From Methylophilus sp. (GTDB taxonomy: Bacteria > Pseudomonadota > Gammaproteobacteria > Burkholderiales > Methylophilaceae): DNA of 64,000 nucleotides. Made by a program: the position numbers and the translations under genes. The stretch lies in NCBI GenBank assembly GCA_030696695.1, contig JAUYRP010000011.1, positions 62,001 through 126,000 of the forward strand, in the 5' to 3' direction. The notes under the pieces were generated by a model, which was given only the letters and a program-made list of their open reading frames with translations, was not told the origin of the DNA and ran no database searches. This document shows positions 1 through 8,971 of the stretch, piece by piece (the stretch's first letter is position 1; every line of letters starts with the position of its first letter).

Positions 1-305
1 AGCGTCTTAATGCACAGTCTGCTTATAAAAGTAAGAAGTCTGTGGGTTAACACGCATAGTTAATTTAAATAGTTGCAATTCAATTTCGGTGCTTAAATTC
101 AAACTTTAAAAATTGAATATGCATAGATAGCTTTAATTGATTTATAAAAAAAGATCGAGATTAAACAGCTAATAGGAAAGGGTTAGTAAGATATACCAGA
201 GAAAATCTGAAGATTTTTTAATTACATAAATGCAATCTGGAATGTGATAGCTACCAATAAAAGATCTGTATCGCCATTAATAAATTTAAATTTTAGAAGT
301 TCAGT
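1..305. other. Left-edge intergenic region, no supported gene
   Basis: This AT-rich stretch lies beyond the 3' end of the copper ATPase gene. A short plus-strand reading frame runs off the window edge and ends with a TAA at 48-50; it could be the C-terminus of a neighbouring gene but is far too short to identify. A small AT-rich hairpin with a TGAA loop at 202-217, followed by T residues, could be a weak terminator on the plus strand. I see no convincing gene, RNA or transposon end here. Confidence 0.4.
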
Positions 306-2636
306 TTAGGAGTCAGATTTTCTCAACCGTAAAGCATTTGTAATCACAGAGAAAGAACTTAAACTCATTGCAAGTGCTGCAATCATGGGCGACAGTAACC
401 AACCGGTAAATGGATAAAGAACACCCGCCGCCAGTGGCACACCCAGTGCATTATAGACAAATGCAAAGCCCAAGTTTTGCTTCATATTGACGATGGTCTG
501 TTCTGATATAGCCCGTGCTTGAGCTATACCACGTAAGTCACCTTTAACAAGTGTGACTTGAGCACTGTTCATCGCAACATCAGTACCTGTTCCCATCGCA
601 ATACCAACATCTGCTTTCGCTAATGCAGGTGCATCATTAATACCATCTCCCGCCATCGCTACTACATGCCCTTCACGTTGTAATTTATCTACCAAGGCTA
701 ATTTATCAGCAGGCTTTACCTCACCATGAAATTCTTCGATGCCTAACTTAGCTGCAACTGACTTAGCAGTGAGTTGGCCATCCCCTGTTGCCATAATGAC
801 GCGCATGCCTGAAGCTTTTAAAGTAGATAATGCTTCTAATGTGCTTTCTTTGATTGGATCTGATACTGATAGTAACCCAGCCAACTTGTTATCTACAGCT
901 AGATACATGACGCTAGCACCCGTGGTGCGCAATTCATCCGCTTGTATTTTTAATGGCTCGATTTGCACGTTCAGCTGATCCATCAGCGCAGTATTTCCAA
1001 GCGCCAATTGTTTACCACTAACCCTGCCACGCACACCAATGCCTGTGCTGGACTCAAAGCTGTCAACTTTATCAATCACTAAACTTTTTTCACGCGCTGC
1101 TTTAACAATTGCATCGGCTAAGGGATGCTCACTACCTTGATCAAGACTAGCGGCTAATCTTAGAATTTCGTCTTCAGTGTAACCCGACAAAGCTACCGCG
1201 AGATTAAAACGTGGTTTGCCTTCGGTCAATGTCCCCGTCTTGTCTACGATCAAAGTATCTACCTTGCGGAAATTCTCAATGGCTGCAGCGTCGCGAAATA
1301 ACACGCCTTGTGATGCAGCTTTACCAGTGGCGACCATGATAGACATAGGTGTTGCCAATCCAAGCGCACAAGGGCAGGCAATAATGAGTACCGCCACTGC
1401 GTTGATTAGACCAAACACCCAACTGGGTTCGGGGCCAAAAAATCCCCATATAAAAAAAGTGATGAGCGCAATACTGACGACAGCAACCACAAAGTAGCCT
1501 GCCACTTGGTCAGCCATGCGTTGCATAGGCGCTTTTGAGCGTTGCGCTTGCATAACCATTTGTACAATACTGGCCAATACTGTTTGTGAGCCCACTTTTT
1601 CAGAACGCATGATTAATGCGCCGCTGGTATTCATCGTTGCGCCAATAAGTTTATCCCCAACCCCTTTCGAAACAGGCATAGGTTCGCCAGTGAGCATAGA
1701 TTCATCCACTGCACTTTGACCTTCTGTAACAATGCCATCAACAGGGACTTTTTCACCAGGACGAATGCGTAACAAGTCACCAACATGAACATGTGTGAGT
1801 GCAATATCTTCTTCAACTCCGTCCGCATTTATTCTGCGGGCTGTTTTAGGCGATAAACCAAGTAAGGATTTAATTGCTGCAGACGTTTGTGAGCGCGCCT
1901 TCAGTTCTAAGATTTGGCCAAGTAATGTTAACGAAATAATCACTGCTGCTGCCTCAAAGTAGACGGCTACGCGACCCATCGCCATAAAAGATGCTGGGAA
2001 TACTTCGGGGACGACCGTGGCTACAACACTGTATATAAATGCGGCTGCAGTCCCCAAACCTATGAGTGTCCACATATTCGGGCTGCGATTCACTATAGAT
2101 TGAAAGCCGCGAACAAAGAACGGCCAACCTGCCCATAGTACAATAGGTAAGGACAGCAAGAGCTCAATCCAACTCTGGGTAGCCATCTCGAACCATTGCA
2201 AACGGTGACCCACCATCGCCAGAATGGTAACGATGATAGTCAACGGTAGCGTCCAAATAAAGCGCCGCTTGAAGTCTGCCAACTCAGGACTTTCACCATC
2301 ATCTAAGCTAGGCATTTCTGGCTCTAATGCCATGCCGCATTTAGGACAAGCACCCGAATTCTCCTGTCGAACTTCGGGATGCATGGGGCAGGTGTAAATT
2401 GTACCTGTCTCTAAAGTTTCTGAAGGGTTGGGATTTGCGACTTTGTTGGCGGGCAGCGCTTGAGAAGCTTCCACTAAATAATTGGATGGTTCGGCAACAA
2501 ACTTAGTCTTGCAACCAGCGCTGCAAAAATAGACGGGCTTATCTTTATATTTGAAGACATGAGGAGACTTTTCTGTGACCGTCATGCCGCAGACTGGATC
2601 TTTTAAAGTTTGTTTGTTAGTTTCCAAAGTATCCAT
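306..2636 (-). CDS. copA: Copper-exporting P1B-type ATPase with N-terminal YHS and heavy-metal-binding domains
   Basis: Inner-membrane ATPase of 776 residues that should pump Cu(I)/Ag(I) out of the cytoplasm. The N-terminus has a YHS/TRASH domain (about residues 13-54, with DPVCGM and YFCSAGC) and then a CPMHP...CPKCGM heavy-metal-binding segment (about 80-106), in place of the usual HMA domain. The P-type core is intact: TGEP near 316, the transmembrane CPC ion motif at 421-423, DKTGT at 465-469 with the phosphorylated Asp, an HP motif and GDGINDAP. The YN and MxxxS residues of the last membrane helices fit the Cu+ (P1B-1) class. The ATG at 2636 is chosen over an in-frame codon 42 bases upstream because a good AGGAG lies just ahead of it. 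It is the last gene of the DUF305-copZ-copA group, and the separate CopZ-like protein could supply copper to it. Confidence 0.95.
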   Translation of the reverse strand: MDTLETNKQTLKDPVCGMTVTEKSPHVFKYKDKPVYFCSAGCKTKFVAEPSNYLVEASQALPANKVANPNPSETLETGTIYTCPMHPEVRQENSGACPKCGMALEPEMPSLDDGESPELADFKRRFIWTLPLTIIVTILAMVGHRLQWFEMATQSWIELLLSLPIVLWAGWPFFVRGFQSIVNRSPNMWTLIGLGTAAAFIYSVVATVVPEVFPASFMAMGRVAVYFEAAAVIISLTLLGQILELKARSQTSAAIKSLLGLSPKTARRINADGVEEDIALTHVHVGDLLRIRPGEKVPVDGIVTEGQSAVDESMLTGEPMPVSKGVGDKLIGATMNTSGALIMRSEKVGSQTVLASIVQMVMQAQRSKAPMQRMADQVAGYFVVAVVSIALITFFIWGFFGPEPSWVFGLINAVAVLIIACPCALGLATPMSIMVATGKAASQGVLFRDAAAIENFRKVDTLIVDKTGTLTEGKPRFNLAVALSGYTEDEILRLAASLDQGSEHPLADAIVKAAREKSLVIDKVDSFESSTGIGVRGRVSGKQLALGNTALMDQLNVQIEPLKIQADELRTTGASVMYLAVDNKLAGLLSVSDPIKESTLEALSTLKASGMRVIMATGDGQLTAKSVAAKLGIEEFHGEVKPADKLALVDKLQREGHVVAMAGDGINDAPALAKADVGIAMGTGTDVAMNSAQVTLVKGDLRGIAQARAISEQTIVNMKQNLGFAFVYNALGVPLAAGVLYPFTGWLLSPMIAALAMSLSSFSVITNALRLRKSDS

Positions 2637-2665
2637 GACATAGACTCCTAAGTACTTAAAGTGGA

Positions 2666-2917
2666 TTATCCACAACATCCTTTACTTGAAGATTGCTGTG
2701 GAGTGTCAATGCTACCTACACCATAACCAGCCTCTTTTATCGCTACCTTCAATTGCTCAGGCGTGGTCAGCTTTTCATCATACTCTACTGTCGCATTTGC
2801 ATCGGATAATGAAACCATCACATTCACAACTCCGTTTACAGCATTTAACGCTTTTGTAACGTTGCTGCTACATCCGCCACAGGTCATACCCGTTACTTTG
2901 ATTTGTGTAAATTGCAT
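2666..2917 (-). CDS. copZ: CopZ-like copper chaperone (HMA domain)
   Basis: Small cytoplasmic HMA-domain protein of 83 residues. The metal-binding MTCGGC motif lies near residue 11, in the first loop of the ferredoxin-like fold. The C-terminus is unusual in ending with a second cysteine pair (GCCG), which may add a metal ligand. A GAGGA ribosome-binding site precedes the ATG. It ends 29 bases before the copA start, so the two are probably co-transcribed. CopZ proteins hand Cu(I) to CopA-type ATPases; since the ATPase here lacks its own HMA domain, the separate chaperone makes functional sense. The assignment to copper rather than mercury rests on context. Confidence 0.9.
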   Translation of the reverse strand: MQFTQIKVTGMTCGGCSSNVTKALNAVNGVVNVMVSLSDANATVEYDEKLTTPEQLKVAIKEAGYGVGSIDTPQQSSSKGCCG

Positions 2918-2977
2918 TGTATGTCCTCATTCTGTTGAATATCAAAAACAATAAAATTGATAAAAGAGATTCTTGAT

Positions 2978-3370
2978 TTATCTTTGTTTAGCTAACCATT
3001 TATCAAATTGAGCAATTTCTTTTTTCTGAGCACTCATTATTTTTTTAGCCATTGCCTTCATTTCAGGTGATTTTCCATGGGCTATTTCCATTTTTGCCAT
3101 ATCTAACGCTTGCTGATGATGCATCTTCATCATCATTGCAAAATCCTTGTCAACGTCGCCAGACATTTCCATGTTTTGCATTGATTCCATACCCATTTTC
3201 ATGGAGTCCATCATATCGTGTGACCCACCACTTTTTTCCATGTGCTCATGGGATGTACCGCTGGTTGATGTCTCTGCATTTGCTAATGTCATGAAACTTG
3301 ATGACACAATTAATGCAGTAATCGGAATAATACTTAAAGCTTTAACTAATTTAACTGAATTGAATATCAT
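2978..3370 (-). CDS. DUF305-family periplasmic Met/His-rich protein
   Basis: Exported protein of about 130 residues. A signal peptide (hydrophobic stretch ending near LANAE) is followed by a Met/His/Ser-rich linker and a DUF305 core whose HHQQALDMA helix and terminal Lys-rich helices are typical of the family. DUF305 proteins occur widely in copper and silver resistance loci and some bind copper in the periplasm. The ATG at 3370 is preferred because GGAGAG lies just upstream; a TTG twelve bases earlier is the only alternative. It is the first gene of the group leading to copZ and copA. A copper-binding role is inferred from composition and neighbours. Confidence 0.85.
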   Translation of the reverse strand: MIFNSVKLVKALSIIPITALIVSSSFMTLANAETSTSGTSHEHMEKSGGSHDMMDSMKMGMESMQNMEMSGDVDKDFAMMMKMHHQQALDMAKMEIAHGKSPEMKAMAKKIMSAQKKEIAQFDKWLAKQR

Positions 3371-3451
3371 TTTTCTCTCCAATGTATAAAGGTTTAAAAC
3401 TTGATCTTAATTAATAACAAATATTTTTAAATTTGACCAAGTTTCAAATTA

Positions 3452-3471
3452 ACTCTAGAGGAAACTATAGT
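3452..3471. promoter_or_regulatory. Candidate MerR/CueR-like dyad upstream of the DUF305-copZ-copA group
   Basis: An imperfect inverted repeat (ACTCTAG, six bases, CTATAGT) lies in the gap between the multicopper oxidase stop and the DUF305 start. Its length and symmetry suit a dimeric metal regulator, but neither the CueR nor the CopR/CusR consensus as I recall them is clearly matched. No regulator gene is present in the window. Low confidence. Confidence 0.25.
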
Positions 3472-3496
3472 CTGTGCTTTAGCAAGCTTAGGCCGG

Positions 3497-4891
3497 TTAA
3501 TGACCTGCATGACCAGATGGTTTACGTACATTTAACTCAATGCCAGCGTCAGGTGTCTTAATATCTGACCGTTCAACAGGAGGCAGGTCGTTTACAACTT
3601 CGCTTGCCACCGTACCTTTAGGGTGCTTGTAATGACCAGGGTCTTTAAAATCATTGCGAGCAAGGCCTTCTCTTACTTTGACTGTAGTGAACATACCACC
3701 CATTTCAACCGCTCCAAACTGCGCTTTACCAGTCATCATGGGGAGCGTGTTTTCAGGTAATGGCATATCCATCATTTCTGCCATTTCTGTCATTTCCGAC
3801 ATGCCAGTTTTACCCATTGGCATATAATCAGGCACTAAATTACCGATTTTTTTCATCAAGTCGCCTTGTTTTACGCCAAGTAAAGTAGGAATATCATGAC
3901 CCATTGCATTCATGGTGTGATGACTCTTATGACAGTGAAACGCCCAATCGCCAAGCTCATTCGCTACAAACTCAATCGCACGCATTTGTCCAACAGCAAT
4001 ATCAGTCGTCACCTCTGGCCAGCGTGCAGTTGGAGGAACCCATCCACCATCAGTGCCAGTTACTTGAAACTCATGCCCGTGGATATGGATTGGATGATTA
4101 GTCATTGTTAGATTTCCGATACGAATTCGTACACGCTCATCCTTGCGCACAACAATAGGATCAATACCTGGGAATACACGACTATTCCATGTCCATAAGT
4201 TGAAATCTAACATGGTACTTACTTTTGGTGTGTAGCTACCAGGGTCAATATCATAGGCATTTAACAAAAATATAAAGTCTCTATCCACTGGCATAAATTT
4301 TGGGTTCTTAGGGTGTGTGACCCAACTTCCCATCATACCCATTGCCATTTGCAGCATTTCATCGGCATGCGGATGATACATAAACGTGCCAGCGCGTCTC
4401 GCCTCAAATTCATACATAAATGTTTTACCTGGTGGAATAGGTGGCTGATTTAAACCACTTACGCCATCCATGCCGTTTGGTAATCGTTGACCATGCCAGT
4501 GAATACTGGTTATTTCAGGCAAACGGTTCGTTACAAAAATCCTGACCTTATCCCCTTCAACAACTTCAATTGTAGGGCCAGGGCTTTGTCCGTTATATCC
4601 CCACAAATGAGCTTTCATACCCGGTGCTAATTCCCGGACAACGGGTTCAGCCACAAGATGAAATTCTTTAACGCCTTTATTCATTCGCCATGGCAGGCTC
4701 CAACCATTAAGCGTTACAACGGGGTAATATGGCCTGCCAGTATTTGGTTGCAATGGTGCTTGTGTATTAGCTTGCTCAGCAGTAACTATTTCTGGCAATG
4801 CGGCCATCGAAACTTTACTTACAGCAGATGCGGCAATACCAGCACCCGCTAATCTGAAAAAGTCACGTCTGCTAAATTTAGAAAAATCCAT
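3497..4891 (-). CDS. Tat-exported multicopper oxidase (copper oxidase family)
   Basis: Periplasmic multicopper oxidase of 464 residues, probably oxidising Cu(I) to less toxic Cu(II). A twin-arginine signal (SRRDFFRLAGAG) opens the protein. All four copper-ligand motifs are visible: HWHG at 131-134, HPH at 173-175, HPIHIHGH at 266-273, and HCHKSHH with the axial Met at 319-330. The C-terminal part has a Met-rich stretch (residues 350-395) typical of copper-handling oxidases. It is shorter than the CopA oxidase of the Pseudomonas cop operon (about 600 residues). The start lies one base beyond the stop of the upstream TolC-like gene and has a GAAGG ribosome-binding site, so the genes are translationally coupled. 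Confidence 0.92.
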   Translation of the reverse strand: MDFSKFSRRDFFRLAGAGIAASAVSKVSMAALPEIVTAEQANTQAPLQPNTGRPYYPVVTLNGWSLPWRMNKGVKEFHLVAEPVVRELAPGMKAHLWGYNGQSPGPTIEVVEGDKVRIFVTNRLPEITSIHWHGQRLPNGMDGVSGLNQPPIPPGKTFMYEFEARRAGTFMYHPHADEMLQMAMGMMGSWVTHPKNPKFMPVDRDFIFLLNAYDIDPGSYTPKVSTMLDFNLWTWNSRVFPGIDPIVVRKDERVRIRIGNLTMTNHPIHIHGHEFQVTGTDGGWVPPTARWPEVTTDIAVGQMRAIEFVANELGDWAFHCHKSHHTMNAMGHDIPTLLGVKQGDLMKKIGNLVPDYMPMGKTGMSEMTEMAEMMDMPLPENTLPMMTGKAQFGAVEMGGMFTTVKVREGLARNDFKDPGHYKHPKGTVASEVVNDLPPVERSDIKTPDAGIELNVRKPSGHAGH

Positions 4892-4892
4892 G

Positions 4893-6281
4893 TTAATTAC
4901 CTTCCATCATATTTTCGTTACCAATCAGCGTCATTTGTAATGTGCTATCGGCCACCCAGAATTCACGTAAAGATTCGATATAGCTTTTCACACTAGTAAC
5001 CTGTGCACGCGCGTCCCCAAACAGTTCAAATGGGCTTGTTAGCATGCCGTTATAACGAAGCTGGTTTTCTTGAAGAATTTTTTTGCGAAGTGGCACAATT
5101 TCATCGCGAATATGTTTTGTCACATCGTAATTGGTCCGATAGGTGTTATAGGCCTCTCGAATTTCAGACTGCGCATTGATTGCCACTTGTGCGGCCCGAT
5201 TGACTGATTGCATGTAAATGGATTCAGCTCGCGCAACGCGTGCCGTGCCCCAATCGAATATGGGTAGCTCAAACGAAAGCTCTACACCTTTTTTGTATGG
5301 ATCACCGCGCCGACCTTCTAACACCCTAGCAGGGCCTATTTCCAGTACATTAATAAAGCGGGTCGCCTTAGTTAATCCTAACTGTTTAGCTAATGCATCC
5401 GTTTCTAATTTAATAGCCTGTAAATCCAATCGCTGTTCAAAAGCACCTTTTTCAAAAGGTTGTAGTTCAGTGAGCGATTTAGGTAAATCTGGTAAACGTT
5501 CCTCCAAATTCAATTGGTCAACTGATACACCTAATAACCGCGATAGTGCTTCATAGGTGCTCACTTGCTTATTGGTAGCGTTTGCATAATCTAATGCTGC
5601 ATCCGCATAAAAGCTTTGTTCACGAACTTGTTGAAGCTTATTAAAATTACCTGCCTTAAGTAGTCTTCTTGCTAATTCAGCACTGGCTTCAGCTGATTCC
5701 TTTACTTGTTCGCTATAACGTACTTGCTCTGTTGCAGCGACTGCATTGAAGTAGGCTATACGCGTGTGATTGGCAATTTTAATGACTTCAAAAGCGGTTT
5801 TTTTCTGAGCTTGCATGAATCTTTGACGTTCAATTTCCTGCATTTTTGGCATGGTTAAAAGCGAGAAAATATTGAAAGTCAGCATTTGTTCGATTTTGTA
5901 GTTACCGTTTTCACGCACGTAAAGCATACCAAACCTGGGGTTAGGCAAACGACCAGCTTGCACTAAATCGGATTCAGAAATACCAAGATTATAAAAATCA
6001 GCCTGCAAACCTTTGTTGTTTAACAACGCTATTTGAACCGCTTGGTCTACATCTAAACGTTTTGATAATAATTCATTTACGCGTTCTGATATTTGAGTCT
6101 TTTCACTGTCAGTTTTTGGCCAAGCAACATCTTGCTTGATGTGTTTTTGAATGTTTTCTTGAACACCGCTAAAACCACCATCTTTAGAAAAAGTAGCGCA
6201 TCCACCTAGCGCAAAACTGGCAATAATAAGAACTGTTAAAGTGCGGTATTTGAAGTCCACATGTTTTGAATTAGTGCGCAT
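4893..6281 (-). CDS. TolC-family outer membrane efflux lipoprotein
   Basis: Outer membrane factor of about 462 residues. It has a lipoprotein signal (ALGGC) and long heptad-rich helices typical of TolC-family proteins, with two internal repeats. Such proteins form the outer duct of RND efflux systems, or in copper loci stand beside a multicopper oxidase in the manner of CopB/PcoB. It is the second TolC-like protein of the island; the other is encoded beside cusB. The ATG at 6281 is chosen for its strong GAAGGAG site. The start overlaps the end of the DUF2231 gene by 11 bases, so translation is probably coupled. Whether it serves the CusBA pump or acts alone cannot be decided from sequence. 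Confidence 0.88.
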   Translation of the reverse strand: MRTNSKHVDFKYRTLTVLIIASFALGGCATFSKDGGFSGVQENIQKHIKQDVAWPKTDSEKTQISERVNELLSKRLDVDQAVQIALLNNKGLQADFYNLGISESDLVQAGRLPNPRFGMLYVRENGNYKIEQMLTFNIFSLLTMPKMQEIERQRFMQAQKKTAFEVIKIANHTRIAYFNAVAATEQVRYSEQVKESAEASAELARRLLKAGNFNKLQQVREQSFYADAALDYANATNKQVSTYEALSRLLGVSVDQLNLEERLPDLPKSLTELQPFEKGAFEQRLDLQAIKLETDALAKQLGLTKATRFINVLEIGPARVLEGRRGDPYKKGVELSFELPIFDWGTARVARAESIYMQSVNRAAQVAINAQSEIREAYNTYRTNYDVTKHIRDEIVPLRKKILQENQLRYNGMLTSPFELFGDARAQVTSVKSYIESLREFWVADSTLQMTLIGNENMMEGN

Positions 6282-7626
6282 GAGATTCTCCTTCTTTATG
6301 ATTGTCCTTATCTGTGTGCTCGCTTGCCATCTCATTGGGCATTGCTGACTCTACTATGCCTTCATTATGAACATGGCCTGAGTTACTGCTGGATGGAATG
6401 GATAACACACCTACACCATGTCGATACACCACTTCTCCTCCCAGCCATCCTGTTATTGCAATTGCTTGAGAAAGCAGGAAAAGTAATAACAACATTGGCA
6501 CCGATATCAATTCATTAATTCGGTATTTCCATGCATCCCAGCTAGCCAGCAAAATTAAACCTACAGCCGTGGGAATAGCCCATGAACGATGTAATATCAT
6601 GGCGGCATGGCCTGCGTCATCGTGATTAGTTATCGAGTTAAATGCCAGCCAACCAAATAATACTGCGGTCGCTGCCCCAATTGCAGCGAGCCAGAGAGTG
6701 AAATGCCCAGCAGCGGCCAATTGTGAGGAGTCAGGATGGTTGCGTCTAACATAAGCAGCGAAACTTAACAGAAAAGATACAATTGTTAATGCAATCGGGA
6801 AATGCACCACAATAGGATGAAAGTTAGGGATTATCTGCCATGGCGTGGCTTCTGTTGCAGCTGGCATCGAGGGCATTGACATCCCTGCATGTTCTGACGC
6901 TTGTGTAGATGCATGCGCGTTTGGTTGAGTTTCATCTTGCCTGACCTCTGCGTGTAGCGCACTTTCCTGACTTGGTTGCATGTCATTAGGCTTTGTGTCG
7001 ACCATCTTTGGATCATTCATTTTTGAATGATCCATCGCTTTCATATCAGAACCACCGTGGTCATGCCCAGCCATTTCCTCATGGTTCATCTCTGACATGT
7101 TATCTTTTTTCGTTGGTTGAATGGCTGATTTGCTATCAGGCATAGACTTTATATCGCCATGATTCATGCCGGTCATTTTAGAATGATCCATTCCAACCAT
7201 TGGTTTCATGGTTTGGTCTGGTTTCATTTGGCTGTGATCCATGCCTTTCATGTCGTTTGGAGCCGCTTTTTCCATTCCTTGCATGCTGCTATGGTCCATG
7301 CCTTCCATTACAGGCGTTTCTTTACTGTTCGAAGGCATATTAGCCATCTGATCTGGCGTCATGTCATGCTGCATACCCTGCATTTGATGACCAGAATGTC
7401 CACCACCATCTGAGGATTGGTTGATTGTCTTCCAGTCAGTTAAGCTATCTTTGCTGGTAGCGCGATAATCTTCAAACGTTGATTGATAAGGAACATCACC
7501 TTTAGCGTTTGGGGTCTCTTCTAGTGCAAAGGCTGTGGTTGTGCCAAATAATAATGCTGTATATAGCCACATAAATTGTGGTCGAAAAATTGCGGAACAT
7601 GACCGCATGGTAAATATGTATTTCAT
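6271..7626 (-). CDS. DUF2231 membrane protein with long Met/His-rich periplasmic region
   Basis: Predicted membrane protein of 451 residues. After a signal or anchor segment (about residues 15-35), residues 75-220 hold repeated Met-Asp-His-Ser modules (GMDHS, AMDHS and GMNHG variants), which look like a chain of soft-metal and histidine ligands. The C-terminal half (from about 265) is a DUF2231 domain with HFPIAL near its start and four predicted membrane helices, followed by a His-rich tail. DUF2231 proteins are poorly understood; the repeats and the position between efflux and oxidase genes suggest periplasmic copper binding or sensing. The start has an AGAGG site. The repeats could tolerate copy-number change, so length may vary between strains. 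Confidence 0.8.
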   Translation of the reverse strand: MKYIFTMRSCSAIFRPQFMWLYTALLFGTTTAFALEETPNAKGDVPYQSTFEDYRATSKDSLTDWKTINQSSDGGGHSGHQMQGMQHDMTPDQMANMPSNSKETPVMEGMDHSSMQGMEKAAPNDMKGMDHSQMKPDQTMKPMVGMDHSKMTGMNHGDIKSMPDSKSAIQPTKKDNMSEMNHEEMAGHDHGGSDMKAMDHSKMNDPKMVDTKPNDMQPSQESALHAEVRQDETQPNAHASTQASEHAGMSMPSMPAATEATPWQIIPNFHPIVVHFPIALTIVSFLLSFAAYVRRNHPDSSQLAAAGHFTLWLAAIGAATAVLFGWLAFNSITNHDDAGHAAMILHRSWAIPTAVGLILLASWDAWKYRINELISVPMLLLLFLLSQAIAITGWLGGEVVYRHGVGVLSIPSSSNSGHVHNEGIVESAMPNEMASEHTDKDNHKEGESHAH

Positions 7627-7718
7627 AGAAACCTCTTATTTAGTTTTTCCAAATTAATGACTTCGGAAAAATGATTCTTTGCAAACTAGTTGCTTAAGAA
7701 TGCCTGTGAATGTTTGAA

Positions 7719-7744
7719 TAGTGGCAAATAAAAATCTGCCACTA
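7719..7744. terminator. Hairpin after the small Cys/His-rich gene
   Basis: An 8-base perfect inverted repeat (TAGTGGCA/TGCCACTA) with a 10-base AT-rich loop lies 15 bases beyond the stop at 7759. There is no strong U-run after it on the minus strand, so it may be a weak terminator or an RNA-stabilising stem. Confidence 0.4.
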
Positions 7745-7758
7745 CTCTACAAAACAAT

Positions 7759-8181
7759 TTAAATAAGGGTATATCTTGGAGGTCGCTCTAGACCAGAGGG
7801 GATAAAGCCAGTAAAAAGAAGTGAATTGTAACCGTATCTAATTTCACCAGCGTTCAATTGCTGAATCAAACTTGATGTAGTGGTTTGGAATGTAAAACCA
7901 GCACAACTGCTTGTACATTTAGCGCAATAAGCGCATGAGTGCTTACTTTTATCCGCATTTTGACATACTGGATTGCTGCTATCACTTGCGTCATGAGAAT
8001 GCTCATTAGAAATGTCATGTCCTGTGTGCTGGTCATGATCGTGAACAGTATCAATCGCAAGATTTTTGCTATGATGATTGGGTGACTGTTCACAGTTCAT
8101 CATTGCAACCGATGCAAACCCTTGCACAGGGATTGCAATTGCAATAAGCATTATAGCAAAAATTTTAATTAATTTACTCAC
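7759..8181 (-). CDS. Small exported Cys/His-rich protein, CzcI/DUF2946-like
   Basis: Exported protein of 140 residues with a clear signal peptide ending near VQGFA. The mature part is rich in His and Cys: an HDHDQHTGHD stretch near 48-57 and a CAYCAKC cluster near 83-89. It ends in an ERPPR motif, as I recall for CzcI- and DUF2946-type proteins at the edges of heavy-metal efflux operons. It probably binds metal in the periplasm and may modulate efflux; the molecular role of this family is not established. It lies between the cytochrome gene and the DUF2231 gene, separated from each by a hairpin. Confidence 0.7.
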   Translation of the reverse strand: MSKLIKIFAIMLIAIAIPVQGFASVAMMNCEQSPNHHSKNLAIDTVHDHDQHTGHDISNEHSHDASDSSNPVCQNADKSKHSCAYCAKCTSSCAGFTFQTTTSSLIQQLNAGEIRYGYNSLLFTGFIPSGLERPPRYTLI

Positions 8182-8250
8182 CAGATTATTCTACATAACT
8201 AATTTAATAAAATCCAAAAAATATTGATTATTGGATAAATGACTTTAAAT

Positions 8251-8271
8251 GGGCGGCTTACTAAGCCGCCC
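8251..8271. terminator. Perfect GC-rich hairpin between cytochrome and Cys/His-rich genes
   Basis: GGGCGGCTTA and TAAGCCGCCC form a 10-base perfect palindrome around a single base. It is the strongest hairpin in the 8182-8482 gap and probably ends transcription from the efflux operon on the minus strand, although the U-run is short. Confidence 0.6.
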
Positions 8272-8303
8272 ACTTTTACTAGCTTATCAATATAAAGGCA
8301 TTA

Positions 8304-8450
8304 CTACATATGATGGTCGCAAGGCATGGATGATGTTTTCACCTTATGCTCTTCCATCATCTGTCCCATTAAAGCCGTTGATGATACTGCCAAGGTTGAA
8401 GCAGATGCACCAAAAAAATAGTTAATATATATAAAACATTTCCTGAATAA
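8304..8450 (-). pseudogene. Probable remnant of a small Met/His-rich exported protein
   Basis: The gap of about 300 bases after the cytochrome gene contains an open minus-strand frame of 48 codons without a normal start. It encodes a hydrophobic stretch followed by a Met/His-containing tail ending in MPCDHHM. The only ATG upstream is in another frame and meets a stop after five codons. The composition resembles the neighbouring metal-binding proteins, so it may be a decayed gene; a TTG start giving a 29-residue peptide is also possible. Weak evidence. Confidence 0.3.
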
Positions 8451-8482
8451 TCAGTCATTAAAGCCATTACTGATGCGTAGTA

Positions 8483-8971
8483 TCAACCTGCTCCATAAAT
8501 TGCTGGGCCTGGAAGAGAGTCTTCTTGTGTTTTTCTTTGAATAGCTCTCTTTTCTGCAGACCATTTACTCTTAATGTAAGTAAGCACCGATATAATTTCC
8601 GCGTCAGTAAGTGACTCAGCGAATGCTGGCATGTTGGTTGGTTTACCGTTTTCAAATTGTCCATTTTTTACTGCATCAATCAAGTATTGGTCGGGATGCC
8701 GCCATGAGTGTCCGGCATCGGTTTGCGGTGGAGCGGGATATAAGCCATCAGCTCCTTTTTGCTCCCAATTGGCTTGTCCTTCTAAATTTACTCCATGACA
8801 ACTGGCGCAGTTTGCGCTATAGATTTTCTTACCGTTAAAAACCAATTGTTTATCAGAAATATCTAATCTATTAAAGTTGTTGTCCGTTTCGATAGGCCAA
8901 AATATAAACGCAGCGATCAGAATCATTGCTCCCCAAACCATTTGCCAAAAAAAAGATTTATGTTTTCGCAT
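8483..8971 (-). CDS. Membrane-anchored mono-heme cytochrome c
   Basis: Protein of 162 residues with one N-terminal membrane anchor (about residues 8-25) and a class I cytochrome c domain with heme-binding CASCH near residues 55-59. A downstream NMPAF segment near residue 113 can supply the axial Met. It would sit on the periplasmic face of the inner membrane. Its start overlaps the end of the cusA-like gene by 14 bases and has an AGGAGAG site, so it is coupled to the efflux pump. Short cytochromes of this kind are found beside copper loci and might accept electrons from the oxidation of Cu(I); this is inference. It is not a usual part of the Cus system. Confidence 0.88.
   Translation of the reverse strand: MRKHKSFFWQMVWGAMILIAAFIFWPIETDNNFNRLDISDKQLVFNGKKIYSANCASCHGVNLEGQANWEQKGADGLYPAPPQTDAGHSWRHPDQYLIDAVKNGQFENGKPTNMPAFAESLTDAEIISVLTYIKSKWSAEKRAIQRKTQEDSLPGPAIYGAG

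Noticed and set aside
41-60. TGTGGGTTAA as the left end of the Tn7-like element
   Set aside because: It shares only a few bases with the candidate right end, and the preceding five bases do not reappear beyond 21558.
8251-8271. Tn7-type terminal sequence (GGGCGG resembles Tn7 ends)
   Set aside because: It is a simple hairpin without TGT terminus or flanking TnsB repeats and lies inside the cargo.
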